Source: Candidatus Heimdallarchaeota archaeon LC_3 (GTDB lineage: Archaea; Asgardarchaeota; Heimdallarchaeia; Hodarchaeales; LC-3). From it: a DNA stretch of 64,000 bases. Where the stretch lies: the NCBI GenBank assembly GCA_001940645.1, contig MDVS01000014.1, positions 74,503 through 138,502 on the forward strand. The letters run 5' to 3'. A program made the translations under genes and the position numbers. The notes beneath the pieces are model-generated. The model worked only from the letters and a program-made list of their open reading frames with translations, did not search any database and was not told the origin of the DNA. The number at the start of each line of letters is the position of its first letter. The stretch's first letter is position 1. Positions 18,035-26,925 of the stretch are shown here, one piece after another.

Positions 18035-18432
18035 TTTTTTCACCTTTTTTTTTATTTAACATATTAATTGTCAAAGTTGTTAAGCTCTGTAAGAAAATAG
18101 GACATTTTGATTGATAAATTGATCTAGAATGATCTATTTCATGTTAAGTTTTTCCAAAATTAATGAAAATTAGCGATAATAATGAAAACGATTAAAAAAA
18201 TTTAAGTAAAATCAATATTACTTTTTACTTTTATAATGATGGAGTAACAGCTAATAAAGATCCTTAACCCAAAAGAAAAATGATTATGAGTATTTTAATT
18301 AACAGATTATAAAAATTCACTCAAAGAGTAGTCTTGAAATTTGAAATTTGGGTCAATTGTCCAAATGAATAAAATGAATTTTAATAGTCGTATTCGAAAT
18401 TTTTGTAAAGGGATTTTCTCAATTAGTGTTTT

Positions 18433-18873
18433 ATGTCAGAAAACCTGCCTGTTAATGTTTTTGTAATAAATATTGTTGTTAATAATAGATCTGAATTTTT
18501 GTTAATCCAAGAAGCTAAATCTTCAGTAAGGGGCAAGTGGTTTTTTCCAGCAGGTCCAAAAAAATCAAAAGAAACTCTTATTGAAGCAGCTGTAAGAGAA
18601 ACAGAAGAGGAAGCTGGAATAATAACCGAACCAAGGGCTTTTCTTTATATTATACATCAAATTGACGAAACAGAAGCATTACAAATAATCCTGATTAGCG
18701 AACCAATTAAAGGAAAATTAAAGATAGAAGAAGATAATAATAGTATTCAAGCAAAATGGTTTAGCAAGGAAACAATTAAGACCTTAAATCTTCGAACACC
18801 AGCTGTTTTAGACATAATTGATAAATATGAGAAGAGATCATTTATTTCGATAGACGATTTTTACCAGTTTTAA
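18433..18873 (+). CDS. Nudix hydrolase
   Basis: This 146-residue cytosolic protein has a complete Nudix box at residues 41-63 (GX5EX7REUXEEXGU: G-PKKSK-E-TLIEAAV-RETEEEAGI), which binds Mg and cleaves nucleoside diphosphates linked to other moieties. The preceding KWFFPAG replaces the more usual PGG. The length is standard for single-domain Nudix proteins. The substrate (oxidised nucleotide, ADP-ribose, NADH and so on) cannot be inferred. It converges with the ABC operon to its right (7-bp gap between stops). Confidence 0.9.
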   Translation: MSENLPVNVFVINIVVNNRSEFLLIQEAKSSVRGKWFFPAGPKKSKETLIEAAVRETEEEAGIITEPRAFLYIIHQIDETEALQIILISEPIKGKLKIEEDNNSIQAKWFSKETIKTLNLRTPAVLDIIDKYEKRSFISIDDFYQF

Positions 18874-18880
18874 TTTAATT

Positions 18881-19708
18881 TTATACAAACTCTTTTTTCC
18901 TTATAAATAGTAATCCTAGAACAAGAAATAGCCCTGCTAAGAGGAATAAATAAAGTTGACTTAAAATAAAATCCGGTACCTCGGTAATAGGACTATAGGT
19001 ATACAATGGCCTGAACAATTCCTCTGCAATGGTTTGCAAATTTGTTGAGGGAAGATAAGGCTGATCTCTCAAAAACAATAGGGATAGGAAAAATCGTTCA
19101 AATAATGCAACTATAACTCCTATTGTAAAAGCTCTACTTCCTATAAATCCGATAATAAGGAATAATCCACCGTATGTAACTGAGGCATACAATATTAATA
19201 AGGCTGATTTGAGTAATAAATGGAAATTGTTGATCATTAATTCTATAGTGTTATTTAATTCAGTAATCAAGTCTCCTGAAAAATTCATACTAACTAAATG
19301 TAAGAAAATAAAATAAATCATTGCAATAAAAATGTTTACAATAACTATTGCCAAATGATAGGCTATCCATCGAGAAAAGTAAAGAGCTTCTCTGGGAATA
19401 GGTCTAACAATATATAAATCAAGTAGATGATCAGATATTTCATCAGCAGAGAATGGAAGACTAATTATCAAACATCCAAATGTAAAGAAGAAAAAAATAG
19501 CTGTCTCAAGGAATAAACCAATGTAGGCCTCTTCTACAGTATCACTTCCTAGTAAACGATTCTCACTTAATAATGTAAAAACTAATGGGAATAAAGCTAA
19601 TAACAAGTAAATAATCCATTTTCGTCCAAAAAATAGTGATTTAATAGATAATTCAAAAGAAACAAACATTTTTCTATATAATCCTGGATATACTTCAGAT
19701 TTTTGCAT
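18881..19708 (-). CDS. ABC-2 type permease (last gene of a four-gene operon)
   Basis: A protein of about 275 residues with six hydrophobic segments and a short cytosolic N-terminus (MQKSEVYPGLYRKMF). IISLPFSADEISDHLLDLYI and VRPIPREALYFSRW match the coupling-helix region of ABC-2 permeases. The reading frame opens upstream with GTG 19717, but AGGTGA at 19719-19714 is 5 nt from ATG 19708, which is taken as the start. The ribosome-binding site lies on the stop codon of the upstream ATPase gene, showing translational coupling. It forms one transporter with that ATPase. Confidence 0.88.
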   Translation of the reverse strand: MQKSEVYPGLYRKMFVSFELSIKSLFFGRKWIIYLLLALFPLVFTLLSENRLLGSDTVEEAYIGLFLETAIFFFFTFGCLIISLPFSADEISDHLLDLYIVRPIPREALYFSRWIAYHLAIVIVNIFIAMIYFIFLHLVSMNFSGDLITELNNTIELMINNFHLLLKSALLILYASVTYGGLFLIIGFIGSRAFTIGVIVALFERFFLSLLFLRDQPYLPSTNLQTIAEELFRPLYTYSPITEVPDFILSQLYLFLLAGLFLVLGLLFIRKKEFV

Positions 19709-19717
19709 TGTTATCAC

Positions 19718-20701
19718 CTATCCTATAGTGAGACTTTGAAAGAGACTTTCTAAGCCTTCGTCTGTTGGTCGAATTTCTCGAACAAAGATTCCATTATCAG
19801 CAATCAATTCAGTAAACAAATGATAGAATTTCATTGGCTCTAATGTTGTAACTATTAATTGTTTTTCTTCTGTTCTTGGATTCTTACTAAATTGAAGTGA
19901 AGATATAATATCTTCATCTAAATGATTGATAAGTAATGAACTTATTTGTTGAATTACTGGAGAACTAATTTCTATAGAATGAGGTTGCTCCTGAATCATG
20001 GATCGGATTCTTTTAGGAGCTCCTTGTGCAATAGCTCTTCCCTTGTATAATAAAACAATTTGGTCAGCAAGGCGATCAATCTCGAACAGAATATGTGAAG
20101 AAACAAAAAATGTCATATCATATGTTTCTCTGTATTCTCTTATAAGATCAAAAACATGCTTTCTAATTACTGGATCAAGTCCGTTAAAGGGTTCATCAGC
20201 GATAACTAATTGAGGGCGATGAATCAATGCTTGGGCTAATTTTATCCTTTGTTTCATGCCTTTACTGAATTCAATGATTTTTTTATCTGCGACATCCTTG
20301 AGCATTAATTGTTCCAATATTTCAAGGGCTCTCTTTTTCGCTTCTTCTCTAGGAAGATTTAATTGACTAAATTTACTGAGAAAGTCCTTTGCCTTAATCC
20401 AATTTGGAAAAATCGAATATTCAGGAACATAGCCAATATTTTGTTTTATCTTTGAATTAGTAAATGGGTTTTCATTAAGTAATCTGACCTCTCCTAATTG
20501 TGGTTTGATTAATCCAAGCATCATTCTGATACTAGTAGTTTTTCCAGAACCGTTAGGTCCTAAGAAACCCATAATTGATCCTTTAGGTATAGCAAAACTT
20601 ACTTCACTAACAGCAACGATCTGTCCAAATGCTTTTGTTACACTATCTAACCATCCAAGAAGGTTATTAGAAGAATTATCAATTATATTATTTTTCAACA
20701 A
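19718..20701 (-). CDS. ABC transporter ATP-binding protein
   Basis: This 327-residue ATPase has Walker A GPNGSGKTTS, Q-loop GYVPEYSIFP, a signature-like FSKGMKQRIKLAQ (first residues altered from LSGGQ), Walker B LVIADEPFNGLDPV and switch His SSHILF. The C-terminal extension is about 100 residues. There is no ATG before residue 40. The frame opens TTG TTG at 20701-20696 behind a strong GGAGG at 20710-20706, so a TTG start is well supported. It lies between two permease genes and is probably partner of the one immediately downstream. Confidence 0.9.
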   Translation of the reverse strand: MLKNNIIDNSSNNLLGWLDSVTKAFGQIVAVSEVSFAIPKGSIMGFLGPNGSGKTTSIRMMLGLIKPQLGEVRLLNENPFTNSKIKQNIGYVPEYSIFPNWIKAKDFLSKFSQLNLPREEAKKRALEILEQLMLKDVADKKIIEFSKGMKQRIKLAQALIHRPQLVIADEPFNGLDPVIRKHVFDLIREYRETYDMTFFVSSHILFEIDRLADQIVLLYKGRAIAQGAPKRIRSMIQEQPHSIEISSPVIQQISSLLINHLDEDIISSLQFSKNPRTEEKQLIVTTLEPMKFYHLFTELIADNGIFVREIRPTDEGLESLFQSLTIG

Positions 20702-20709
20702 TAAACCTC

Positions 20710-21693
20710 CTATAACTCCTTTGTTGTTAGACGTCTCAGTCTAATATACAGAAATAATGATAAAATTATTGTTAGAAAAATTGCAGTAAACCAAAAATGA
20801 TAAAATTCCAGACCTTGACCGTCATTAAGGTTTAATTTATCAGTAATGATCCCGAAAAATTCTGTTTGTTCTAGATCCCACATTCCCATAATCGAAAATC
20901 CAAGGAGCACAAAAAATGTAGCACTTGGAATTAACAAAAGATATTCATTAGATCTATTTAGTTGGTAAACTAGCTGACCAAAGATCGATCCAAGGAAATA
21001 CAGTAAAAAGAAACTTAAACTTGCATATGAACGCTTTTCTACTACGATAGAAAGAACTAAAATGAACATACCTAAAAATAAAGAGCTAATAAATCCAAAT
21101 ATGATGATTAATACATATAAATCAAGAAATTTAAAATGATCTTCTCCAAATCCTTGAACATACATAAAAGAAATTAATATCATTGGCAAGGTAATTATGA
21201 TATTATTGTAAAGGAATATTGCACCAATTTTTCCCATAGCATACTCTGATCTACGCAATTTTGATAGATATATCTCAACTAAGTGACCTTGTTTGTCATC
21301 TGCAAACATACCACTTCCAGCGATCCCTAATAAAGGAATCAGAAGAAAACCAATGTTAATTGATATGGTGAATCCAAATCCCAGACCTTCTGGCTTAAAA
21401 GATTGATTTCCTATACTTAAATAATAAGAAATGATATTACTAAGTTCTCTACGGACATATTCAAGTTTTTCCAGTTCTGAGGATTCAGCTAGAAAAGGAG
21501 AAATTGTTACAAGAGCAAGCAAACTGAAAAAATTTATAATAAGAATAATGATTAAAAGAACTTTCCCAAAAGTGGATTTTCTCCAAGTAGAGGACATTTC
21601 AAACCAAGCTAAATTGAAAACACGCTTTAACCTAGAGTTGGTTCTTCCTGTGTATTTTCTGTATCCAAACTTCTCAACATATTCTGTGCTCAT
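20710..21693 (-). CDS. ABC-2 type permease with CPBP-like helical layout
   Basis: A protein of about 327 residues with six or more membrane segments and a long extracytosolic loop after the first (residues about 50-90). LLGIAGSGMFADDKQGHLVEI is the conserved segment before helix 2-3 of ABC-2 subunits. Two starts are possible. ATG 21705 overlaps the ATPase stop. ATG 21693 follows GGTGAG closely and gives MSTEYVEKFGYRKY; 21693 is preferred. The overlap with the upstream ATPase gene implies coupled translation and a functional pair. An 8-nt gap separates it from the next ATPase, so all four genes form one transcript. Confidence 0.87.
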   Translation of the reverse strand: MSTEYVEKFGYRKYTGRTNSRLKRVFNLAWFEMSSTWRKSTFGKVLLIIILIINFFSLLALVTISPFLAESSELEKLEYVRRELSNIISYYLSIGNQSFKPEGLGFGFTISINIGFLLIPLLGIAGSGMFADDKQGHLVEIYLSKLRRSEYAMGKIGAIFLYNNIIITLPMILISFMYVQGFGEDHFKFLDLYVLIIIFGFISSLFLGMFILVLSIVVEKRSYASLSFFLLYFLGSIFGQLVYQLNRSNEYLLLIPSATFFVLLGFSIMGMWDLEQTEFFGIITDKLNLNDGQGLEFYHFWFTAIFLTIILSLFLYIRLRRLTTKEL

Positions 21694-21698
21694 ATTAC

Positions 21699-22649
21699 TC
21701 ACCATTGCTCTCCATTTGTGTCATCTTGAACTAGCTCTAAGAAAACTTCCTCTAGAGACTGCCTATAAGGGGACATTGTCCTTATATCTACTCCTGTTTT
21801 CCTTGCTATCTTAAAGATCATCTTATGAGTATCTTGATCATCTTGGTTCATTATACAATGAATCTCATCTCTATCAATTTCAATATTTAGACCCTGATCA
21901 CTAAGATTGTTAGCAAAACTATTTAGATCTCCAGATATACGAATAATTAATGATATATCTCCATCTTTTCTAGTAAGAATAGATTTTAAACTTCCTTGTT
22001 TGATTGTTCTTCCACGTGAAAGAACCACTACGTTATCTGAAGTTTGTTCTACATCAGGCAACAAGTGGGTAGACATTATAATGTTTTTATCATGGTTATG
22101 TCCAAGGTCATCAATTAAAGATAACATTTGTTGTCTTCCTTGTGGATCCATACCTGCTGTGGGTTCATCAAGAATTAATAATAAAGGATCCTGAACTAAT
22201 GCTGCTGCTAATTTCACACGTTGAAGCATCCCAGAACTAAAAGTATTCATGTCTCTATACCGTGCTTCTTCGAGACCTACATAGTGCAAAACATCGAAAC
22301 CACGATGTAGAGCATCTTTTCGAGGTAATCCTGCTATTTTTCCAATATGAGTTACGTAACTCATGGCAGATGTTTTTAACATGCGTGTTTCAGTTTCAGG
22401 TTGATAACCAAAAAAATCTTGAACTTTTGATAGATCTTGTGGCAAAAAATAGTCCATAAATTGAATAGTACCTTTATCAAATGGTAAAATACCAAGGAGA
22501 CAGCGTATAAAAGTTGTTTTTCCTGCGCCATTAGGTCCTAACAACCCTGTTACTCCTGTTTGAATTTCACAAGAAAAATCATTTAATGCAACAAAGGAAC
22601 CACCGTAAGTTTTTGTCATATTTTCAACGGTAAGTAGCGCTTCAGTCAT
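21699..22649 (-). CDS. ABC transporter ATP-binding protein (first gene of the operon)
   Basis: This 316-residue ATPase has Walker A GPNGAGKTTF, Q-loop GYQPETETRM, signature FSSGMLQRVKLA, Walker B LLILDEPTAGMDPQGR and switch His MSTHLL. The layout is close to NosF/CcmA-type ATPases of ABC-2 exporters. ATG 22649 has no obvious Shine-Dalgarno site, so the mRNA may be leaderless. It is the promoter-proximal gene of the ATPase-permease-ATPase-permease operon running to 18881. This would make either two related exporters or one four-subunit complex. The substrate is unknown. Confidence 0.9.
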   Translation of the reverse strand: MTEALLTVENMTKTYGGSFVALNDFSCEIQTGVTGLLGPNGAGKTTFIRCLLGILPFDKGTIQFMDYFLPQDLSKVQDFFGYQPETETRMLKTSAMSYVTHIGKIAGLPRKDALHRGFDVLHYVGLEEARYRDMNTFSSGMLQRVKLAAALVQDPLLLILDEPTAGMDPQGRQQMLSLIDDLGHNHDKNIIMSTHLLPDVEQTSDNVVVLSRGRTIKQGSLKSILTRKDGDISLIIRISGDLNSFANNLSDQGLNIEIDRDEIHCIMNQDDQDTHKMIFKIARKTGVDIRTMSPYRQSLEEVFLELVQDDTNGEQW

Positions 22650-22849
22650 TTAAATCTAAACGAGCGAGGAATTTTGACTTTAAAAGGTGATTTAGGTAGC
22701 ACTAATAATTACCTAAAATAATCTGTTTTTAATTTTTCTTTATTAATCCGGTTTCGGGGAATAAAAATTCAAAAAATTTTGATACTTATTCCGGAAGAAG
22801 TAAACTTGATTAACATTAATCAGATTAGATAACAAATTTTCCTTTTTCA

Positions 22850-23497
22850 TTATGTTTTTATTAAATCTAATAGTTTTAAAAAATTAAATAAAGGCAAATA
22901 ATCTTCATTCGTATTTAAAGATTCGGATATTTTTGCAATATTTTGTTTTCCATCGATTTTTTCAAAAATTTTTTTACATTCGTTTGTTACTGATTCTGGA
23001 AATTTCGATACAGATTTTTGTTTAGGGATATTTTTCGGTGAAATTTTGTTTTCTACTAGTGTTCCCACAACGTATGGCATAAAGTCGCTAAAAATAGCTT
23101 CATCAAAATCTTTTCCACTTTCTAACAATCCTTGGTACCGGTTGTCAAATAGTTTTACTAATAAAGAGGGAAAATTTTCTAATTTTTCGATTTTTTGATT
23201 TGATATTTTTGCTACGATTAATGCTCCAACAATTCCTGATTTTGCTCTTGCGATAATTATATTGCTGTTTCCGAATCTAACAATATTAGAATCACTTTCA
23301 TCTTCTGCATAAGATGTTGAGAAGGATTCCAAAGCAGAAATAAAGCCAGTCATTAAATCATTTTTATCCAAATTACTTCCTGTATTTTCTTCAAAATCGA
23401 GTTGGAAAATTCGCTGATTTCCTCTAATTATTAAAAATTGTTTGAGATCTTTTATTTTTGAGTGGAAAAAATACAAAATTAGGTGGCCTGAGCTCAT
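22850..23497 (-). CDS. Longin/roadblock-like sensor domain plus C-terminal winged-helix-like region
   Basis: This 215-residue soluble protein has an N-terminal half resembling the small regulatory domains of the 7791-8822 protein: a beta-hairpin start, then DLMTGFISALESFSTSYAE, then VRFGNSNIIIARAKSGIVGA. The C-terminal segment from about residue 170 (KIFEKIDGKQNIAKISESLN, then LFNFLKLLDLI) looks like the short helical/winged-helix unit that ends many archaeal proteins of this kind. Both assignments are by pattern only. It has no membrane segment or catalytic motif. It may bind small GTPases, as longin/roadblock domains do in Asgards; this is an inference. Confidence 0.6.
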   Translation of the reverse strand: MSSGHLILYFFHSKIKDLKQFLIIRGNQRIFQLDFEENTGSNLDKNDLMTGFISALESFSTSYAEDESDSNIVRFGNSNIIIARAKSGIVGALIVAKISNQKIEKLENFPSLLVKLFDNRYQGLLESGKDFDEAIFSDFMPYVVGTLVENKISPKNIPKQKSVSKFPESVTNECKKIFEKIDGKQNIAKISESLNTNEDYLPLFNFLKLLDLIKT

Positions 23498-23555
23498 TTT
23501 AAGGTTTTTTAGTCTTGTCTTGCTTGTATTAATGATAAATAATATTTATTTAAAT

Positions 23556-23909
23556 TTATGATTCATTGTTTTTTTTTGGTTTAATACTAACCTCATCATG
23601 GTTAAATTTACTTATTTTTCCTCGTTGAATATTCATAATTAATTTGCATACTGGATCTGGACATGTTACTTCATTATCTGATTCCATCCAATCAGCTGGG
23701 TCGTTCTTTCTTTGTTTGGCAGGCAATAATGGTATGGCAGATTGTAATGCATATAAACAAAAATCTTGACCCTCTGGGAAGGAAATTTTTCCTCCTTTCA
23801 AAAAAAATTTATCGCCCACTCTCATGTTACACGTACAATTACCATCAATCCTCTCTACAACTATTTGCAAGTCATATAACTCAAAGTGGTTATTTTTATT
23901 GTTTATCAT
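23556..23909 (-). CDS. TIGR04076-family protein
   Basis: This 117-residue protein matches the small TIGR04076 family in layout. It has a YDLQIVVERIDGNCTC opening, the VGDKFFLKGGKISFPEG segment, CLYALQSAIPLLPA, and a closing VTCPDPVCKLIMNI with paired cysteines. Family members are short, cytosolic and of unknown function, and often lie next to oxidoreductase genes; conserved Cys suggest a metal or redox site. Its start overlaps the end of the upstream F420-dependent oxidoreductase gene by 14 bp, so the two were made as a coupled pair. Confidence 0.75.
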   Translation of the reverse strand: MINNKNNHFELYDLQIVVERIDGNCTCNMRVGDKFFLKGGKISFPEGQDFCLYALQSAIPLLPAKQRKNDPADWMESDNEVTCPDPVCKLIMNIQRGKISKFNHDEVSIKPKKNNES

Positions 23910-24912
23910 TGTTATTGGTTCCTAATTTCTCTCTAATTACGGGTAAAACTTCTTTCCCTAACATTTTAATTCCTTTAATTGAATTTACACCATGTGGTGT
24001 ACCGAATTCTATACGAGAACCTCCAGAATTAAAAATTTGTATAGCTTGAGCCACTATTTCTTCTGGAGTTCCAGAAAAAGTAAATTTTGCTAATAATTCG
24101 TCATCAATAAATTCGCTCGCTTTATCTAAATCATTAATTTGTGTTGCTTCAACTATTTCCTGAAATAAATCATTTGAAATAGATAATGAAGGATCAAGTT
24201 TTCCAACAATAGGCAAATATGGTGCAACTTCTTTTCTAGCTAAATTTCTAGCTTTATCTCCGTCCTCATCAACAACGGTTACGCATCCAAGCACTATTCC
24301 AATAGATTTATCATCAATAGTATCTAACGCCCAAGGAATAAGATCGGGGTTAGCAGTTCCTCCAAATTTTACTTCTGAAATGTAAGGTTTGCACGCTTTA
24401 ATTGTTTGTGGACCCCAAGATCCTAATAACATGGGAATGTTTGATTGAATGATTTGCCATTTTAGAACATCTTTTCCTTTAAGAGGAAAATATTTGCTTT
24501 CAAAAGATTCCCCTTTTTTGTTCAATAAATGTATTATACATCGATAAGCATCCTTAAGAGCAGAAATAGGATGTTTTGATGCCAGTTCTAAATAATTAAG
24601 CCAAGCACCTTGTGCAAGTCCTATGTAAGCCCTTCCCTTACTTATTTCATCAATTAATGCAATATTCCCTGCAATATTTATTGGATGAGAAGTGAATGGA
24701 TTCACAGAAGCTACACCTATTCGAATTTTCGTAGTCGCTTGAGCTAGTTGGAATAGCGGTAATCAAGCTGGTTGATATAACAAATCATTGTAAACTGAAA
24801 CACCATCAAATCCTAATGATTCAATTAGTTTACCTAAATGTTGATAAGCTTTAATGGGCTTATCAGTCTGTAATGCTATTGATATTTCAGGATAGCTAAC
24901 ACGTTGATACAT
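23896..24912 (-). pseudogene. LLM-class F420-dependent oxidoreductase with one in-frame TGA
   Basis: Read from ATG 24912, a single frame encodes a bacterial-luciferase-like (TIM-barrel) oxidoreductase: VSYPEISIALQTDKPIKAYQ, then LGFDGVSVYNDLLYQPA. Codon 50 is TGA (24765-24763) where the family has Trp. The frame continues LPLFQLAQATTKIRIGVASV into a complete barrel with NPFTSHPI, KGRAYIGLAQGAW and SGTPEEI. Such proteins use coenzyme F420 or FMN to oxidise alcohols or tetrahydromethanopterin derivatives. The piece after the TGA can start at ATG 24705 but would lack the first barrel strands. Recent pseudogene, consensus error or stop read-through are the options; pseudogene or error is favoured. 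Confidence 0.85.
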
Positions 24913-25110
24913 AAAAATCATTTTAAAATTGAGATAGCTTAAAATAAATTGAATTTTCAGTTAGATAGTCTAATTAAAAAAAGTGGTTTTGTATTTTCCT
25001 ATTTCAAAATAAAGGATTTTAGAATTCTGTTTTCAACGTTGATTTCAGTTATAGGAACATTGATCTAATATTAATTTGTAGGTTAGGGTAATAAGACATT
25101 ATTTTTGTAA

Positions 25111-25575
25111 TTAATGGTATAATCTCACTCCACAATTATAGCAATTTTTCTCCTTCTTTTCGACTGCTGCTCCACAATTTGGACATCTACCTGGAGAAAA
25201 AATCGATTCATTACTAGAATAAGAGATTTTATTTACAATTTTAGATGAAGCTTGTGAATTAAAAGAATTTTCACGATTATTAGTTTTATTAAAAAGTGAT
25301 CGAGATTCTCCTAAATTAAATTTAGGAAAAGATTTGAAAAAGAATAACAGATGTAATATAATTATTGCTGGAAAAACCATAAATCTTAATCCGAACATAA
25401 TTGATACCTCTAGTGATGTAGTAGGCACTCCATTCACGGTAATCGTTGGTCCTGGTAATCCAGAAAATTATGCAATCAATCCCATTAAGAATACCAAAAA
25501 ACCTATTAATAAAAATGGGATTAAAAAGCAACCAAAGCACATTATAGATGAAAAACGACTTTTTTTATAAAACAT
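25111..25575 (-). pseudogene. Two-TM zinc-ribbon protein interrupted by an in-frame TAA
   Basis: One frame from ATG 25575 gives MFYKKSRFSSIMCFGCFLIP and a first hydrophobic helix. It then meets TAA at codon 36 (25470-25468, probably a former Tyr TAT) and continues FSGLPGPTITVNGVPTTSLE, a second helix (FMVFPAIIILHLLFFF), a Ser/Asn-rich linker and a C-terminal zinc ribbon with CPNCG and CYNCG. The part after the stop could be initiated at GTG 25437 (108 residues), so a shortened protein is possible. Membrane-anchored double-Cys ribbons of this kind are common in archaea; function unknown. Confidence 0.7.
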
Positions 25576-25848
25576 TTTTTACTAAACAACCGATTTCGAA
25601 CTATTCTTGATTATTTAAAATTTGACAAAATTTCAGCTTAATTATTTAATTTACTTTTTAATTTATAAAATATAAGATATTTGTTTTTATATTGATTTTA
25701 TTTGGATGATTAATCATTTTTCTCTTAATCAAATTAGTTTTTCGCTTAAATTTGCTATTTTTTTACAATTGCTCAAGTAGTTATTTAAAGAAAAACCCGC
25801 ATCTGAATATTTTAATAATTTTCAATTAATGATATATGAGGTTTCAAA

Positions 25849-26709
25849 ATGGGTCATGGATCAGTAAAGGTACAAGGAAAAAAGTTTGATGTAAAAGATC
25901 AATACGGTTCATTAAGGTTAGAAATATATGGAATGGAAATTACCGATATTTCAGAAATAAAGGACTTAAATAAGATAAAAAAGCTCGATGCATTAGATCT
26001 TTCAGGTAATAAGATTTCGGAAATCATTGGTCTTGATTCACTATCAGGTCTCAAACAATTATTTCTGAATAGTAATCAAATTACAGAAATTACGGGTTTG
26101 GACTCATTAACCAACGTAGATCGTATATTTTTAAACAAAAATCAAATAACTGAAATTAAAGGATTAAATAACCTGAAAAATCTACAATGGTTAGAACTCA
26201 ATGAAAATAAGTTAACAAGTTTGAAAGGAATAGAAAATTTAGTTGGTATAATTCAATTAGAATTAAAAGAAAACCAAATAACTGAAATAAAAGGGCTTGA
26301 TAATCTAACTAACCTTTTACATCTGATATTAAGCAAAAATAATATAACTGAAATTAAAGGATTAGAGAAATTGTCCAATCTAAAATTTTTAAGTCTTGAC
26401 TACAATAAAATACAAGAAATTAAAGGATTAGGAGCGTTATCTTCTCTAGAAAATTTATTTCTCAATTCGAATGAAATCGCAGAAATAAAAGGTTTAGACA
26501 CTTTAACTAAATTAGAAAATTTGTATCTAGATACCAACAAAATTACAGAGATTAAAGGGCTAGAGAAACTTGAAAAATTATCGCTGTTGTATCTTGGGAT
26601 GAATCTTATTGGATGGGAAGAAAAACGATTTGAATTGAATGCTATGGGTGAAGGAAATATCAAAAAATTGTTGGAAGACTATAAGGTGTGGAAAGGAAAA
26701 GGGACATAA
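25849..26709 (+). CDS. Leucine-rich-repeat protein (internalin-like 22-residue repeats)
   Basis: This 286-residue protein consists almost wholly of about ten 22-residue repeats of the form L-x-x-L-x-L-x-x-N-x-I-x-E-I-K-G-L-x-x-L, such as LENLYLDTNKITEIKGLEKL. This is the SDS22/internalin-like LRR class. A short N-terminal cap (VKVQGKKFDVKDQYGSLRL) and a C-terminal cap (WEEKRFELNAMGEGNIKKLL) flank them. There is no signal peptide, so it is cytosolic and probably a protein-interaction scaffold. GAGG at 25838-25841 precedes the ATG. Repeats differ enough at DNA level to show they are not newly amplified. No neighbour indicates its partner. Confidence 0.88.
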   Translation: MGHGSVKVQGKKFDVKDQYGSLRLEIYGMEITDISEIKDLNKIKKLDALDLSGNKISEIIGLDSLSGLKQLFLNSNQITEITGLDSLTNVDRIFLNKNQITEIKGLNNLKNLQWLELNENKLTSLKGIENLVGIIQLELKENQITEIKGLDNLTNLLHLILSKNNITEIKGLEKLSNLKFLSLDYNKIQEIKGLGALSSLENLFLNSNEIAEIKGLDTLTKLENLYLDTNKITEIKGLEKLEKLSLLYLGMNLIGWEEKRFELNAMGEGNIKKLLEDYKVWKGKGT

Positions 26710-26755
26710 TGAACTGATAACAATCAGTGTGAAATAGATATAATTAAGAAAAAAC

Positions 26756-26854
26756 ATGTACTCTGAAATGCTGATTAAAGTGATAAAAATTAATAATCCA
26801 TTACCTGAAGGATTCCAGAGGATGGTAAGATTACTTATCACACCTATCAATTAA
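26756..26854 (+). CDS. Possible 32-residue small ORF
   Basis: This reads MYSEMLIKVIKINNPLPEGF then QRMVRLLITPIN, in the short gap after the LRR gene. It is amphipathic. No clear Shine-Dalgarno site is seen. It may be a small protein or a chance ORF, and is listed only because the composition is protein-like. Confidence 0.2.
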   Translation: MYSEMLIKVIKINNPLPEGFQRMVRLLITPIN

Positions 26855-26925
26855 ATGATTTATAGATTAATTTTTGATTTAAGATTAGACTTGACCAAAA
26901 TGATTAAATAAAATGAAAAAAAAAT

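Noticed and set aside
15100..22649. Antibiotic biosynthesis or lantibiotic export cluster.
   Set aside because: The exporters have no adjacent biosynthetic or modification enzymes; only a Nudix gene and small ORFs lie between them.
17840..24765. TGA read as Trp or selenocysteine, given in-frame TGAs at Trp-like positions.
   Set aside because: TGA ends intact genes, including a permease whose paralogue ends at the same residue with TAA. TAA stops also interrupt the same class of broken genes, and no SECIS-like element was seen.
25334..25570. Plus-strand 78-codon ORF opposite the zinc-ribbon gene.
   Set aside because: The minus-strand frame explains the region (two helices and a CxxC ribbon, with one stop). 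The plus-strand reading lacks motifs and a ribosome-binding site.
25980..26600. Regularly spaced short repeats that might suggest a CRISPR-like or minisatellite array.
   Set aside because: They are 22-codon LRR repeats with degenerate DNA in an open frame.
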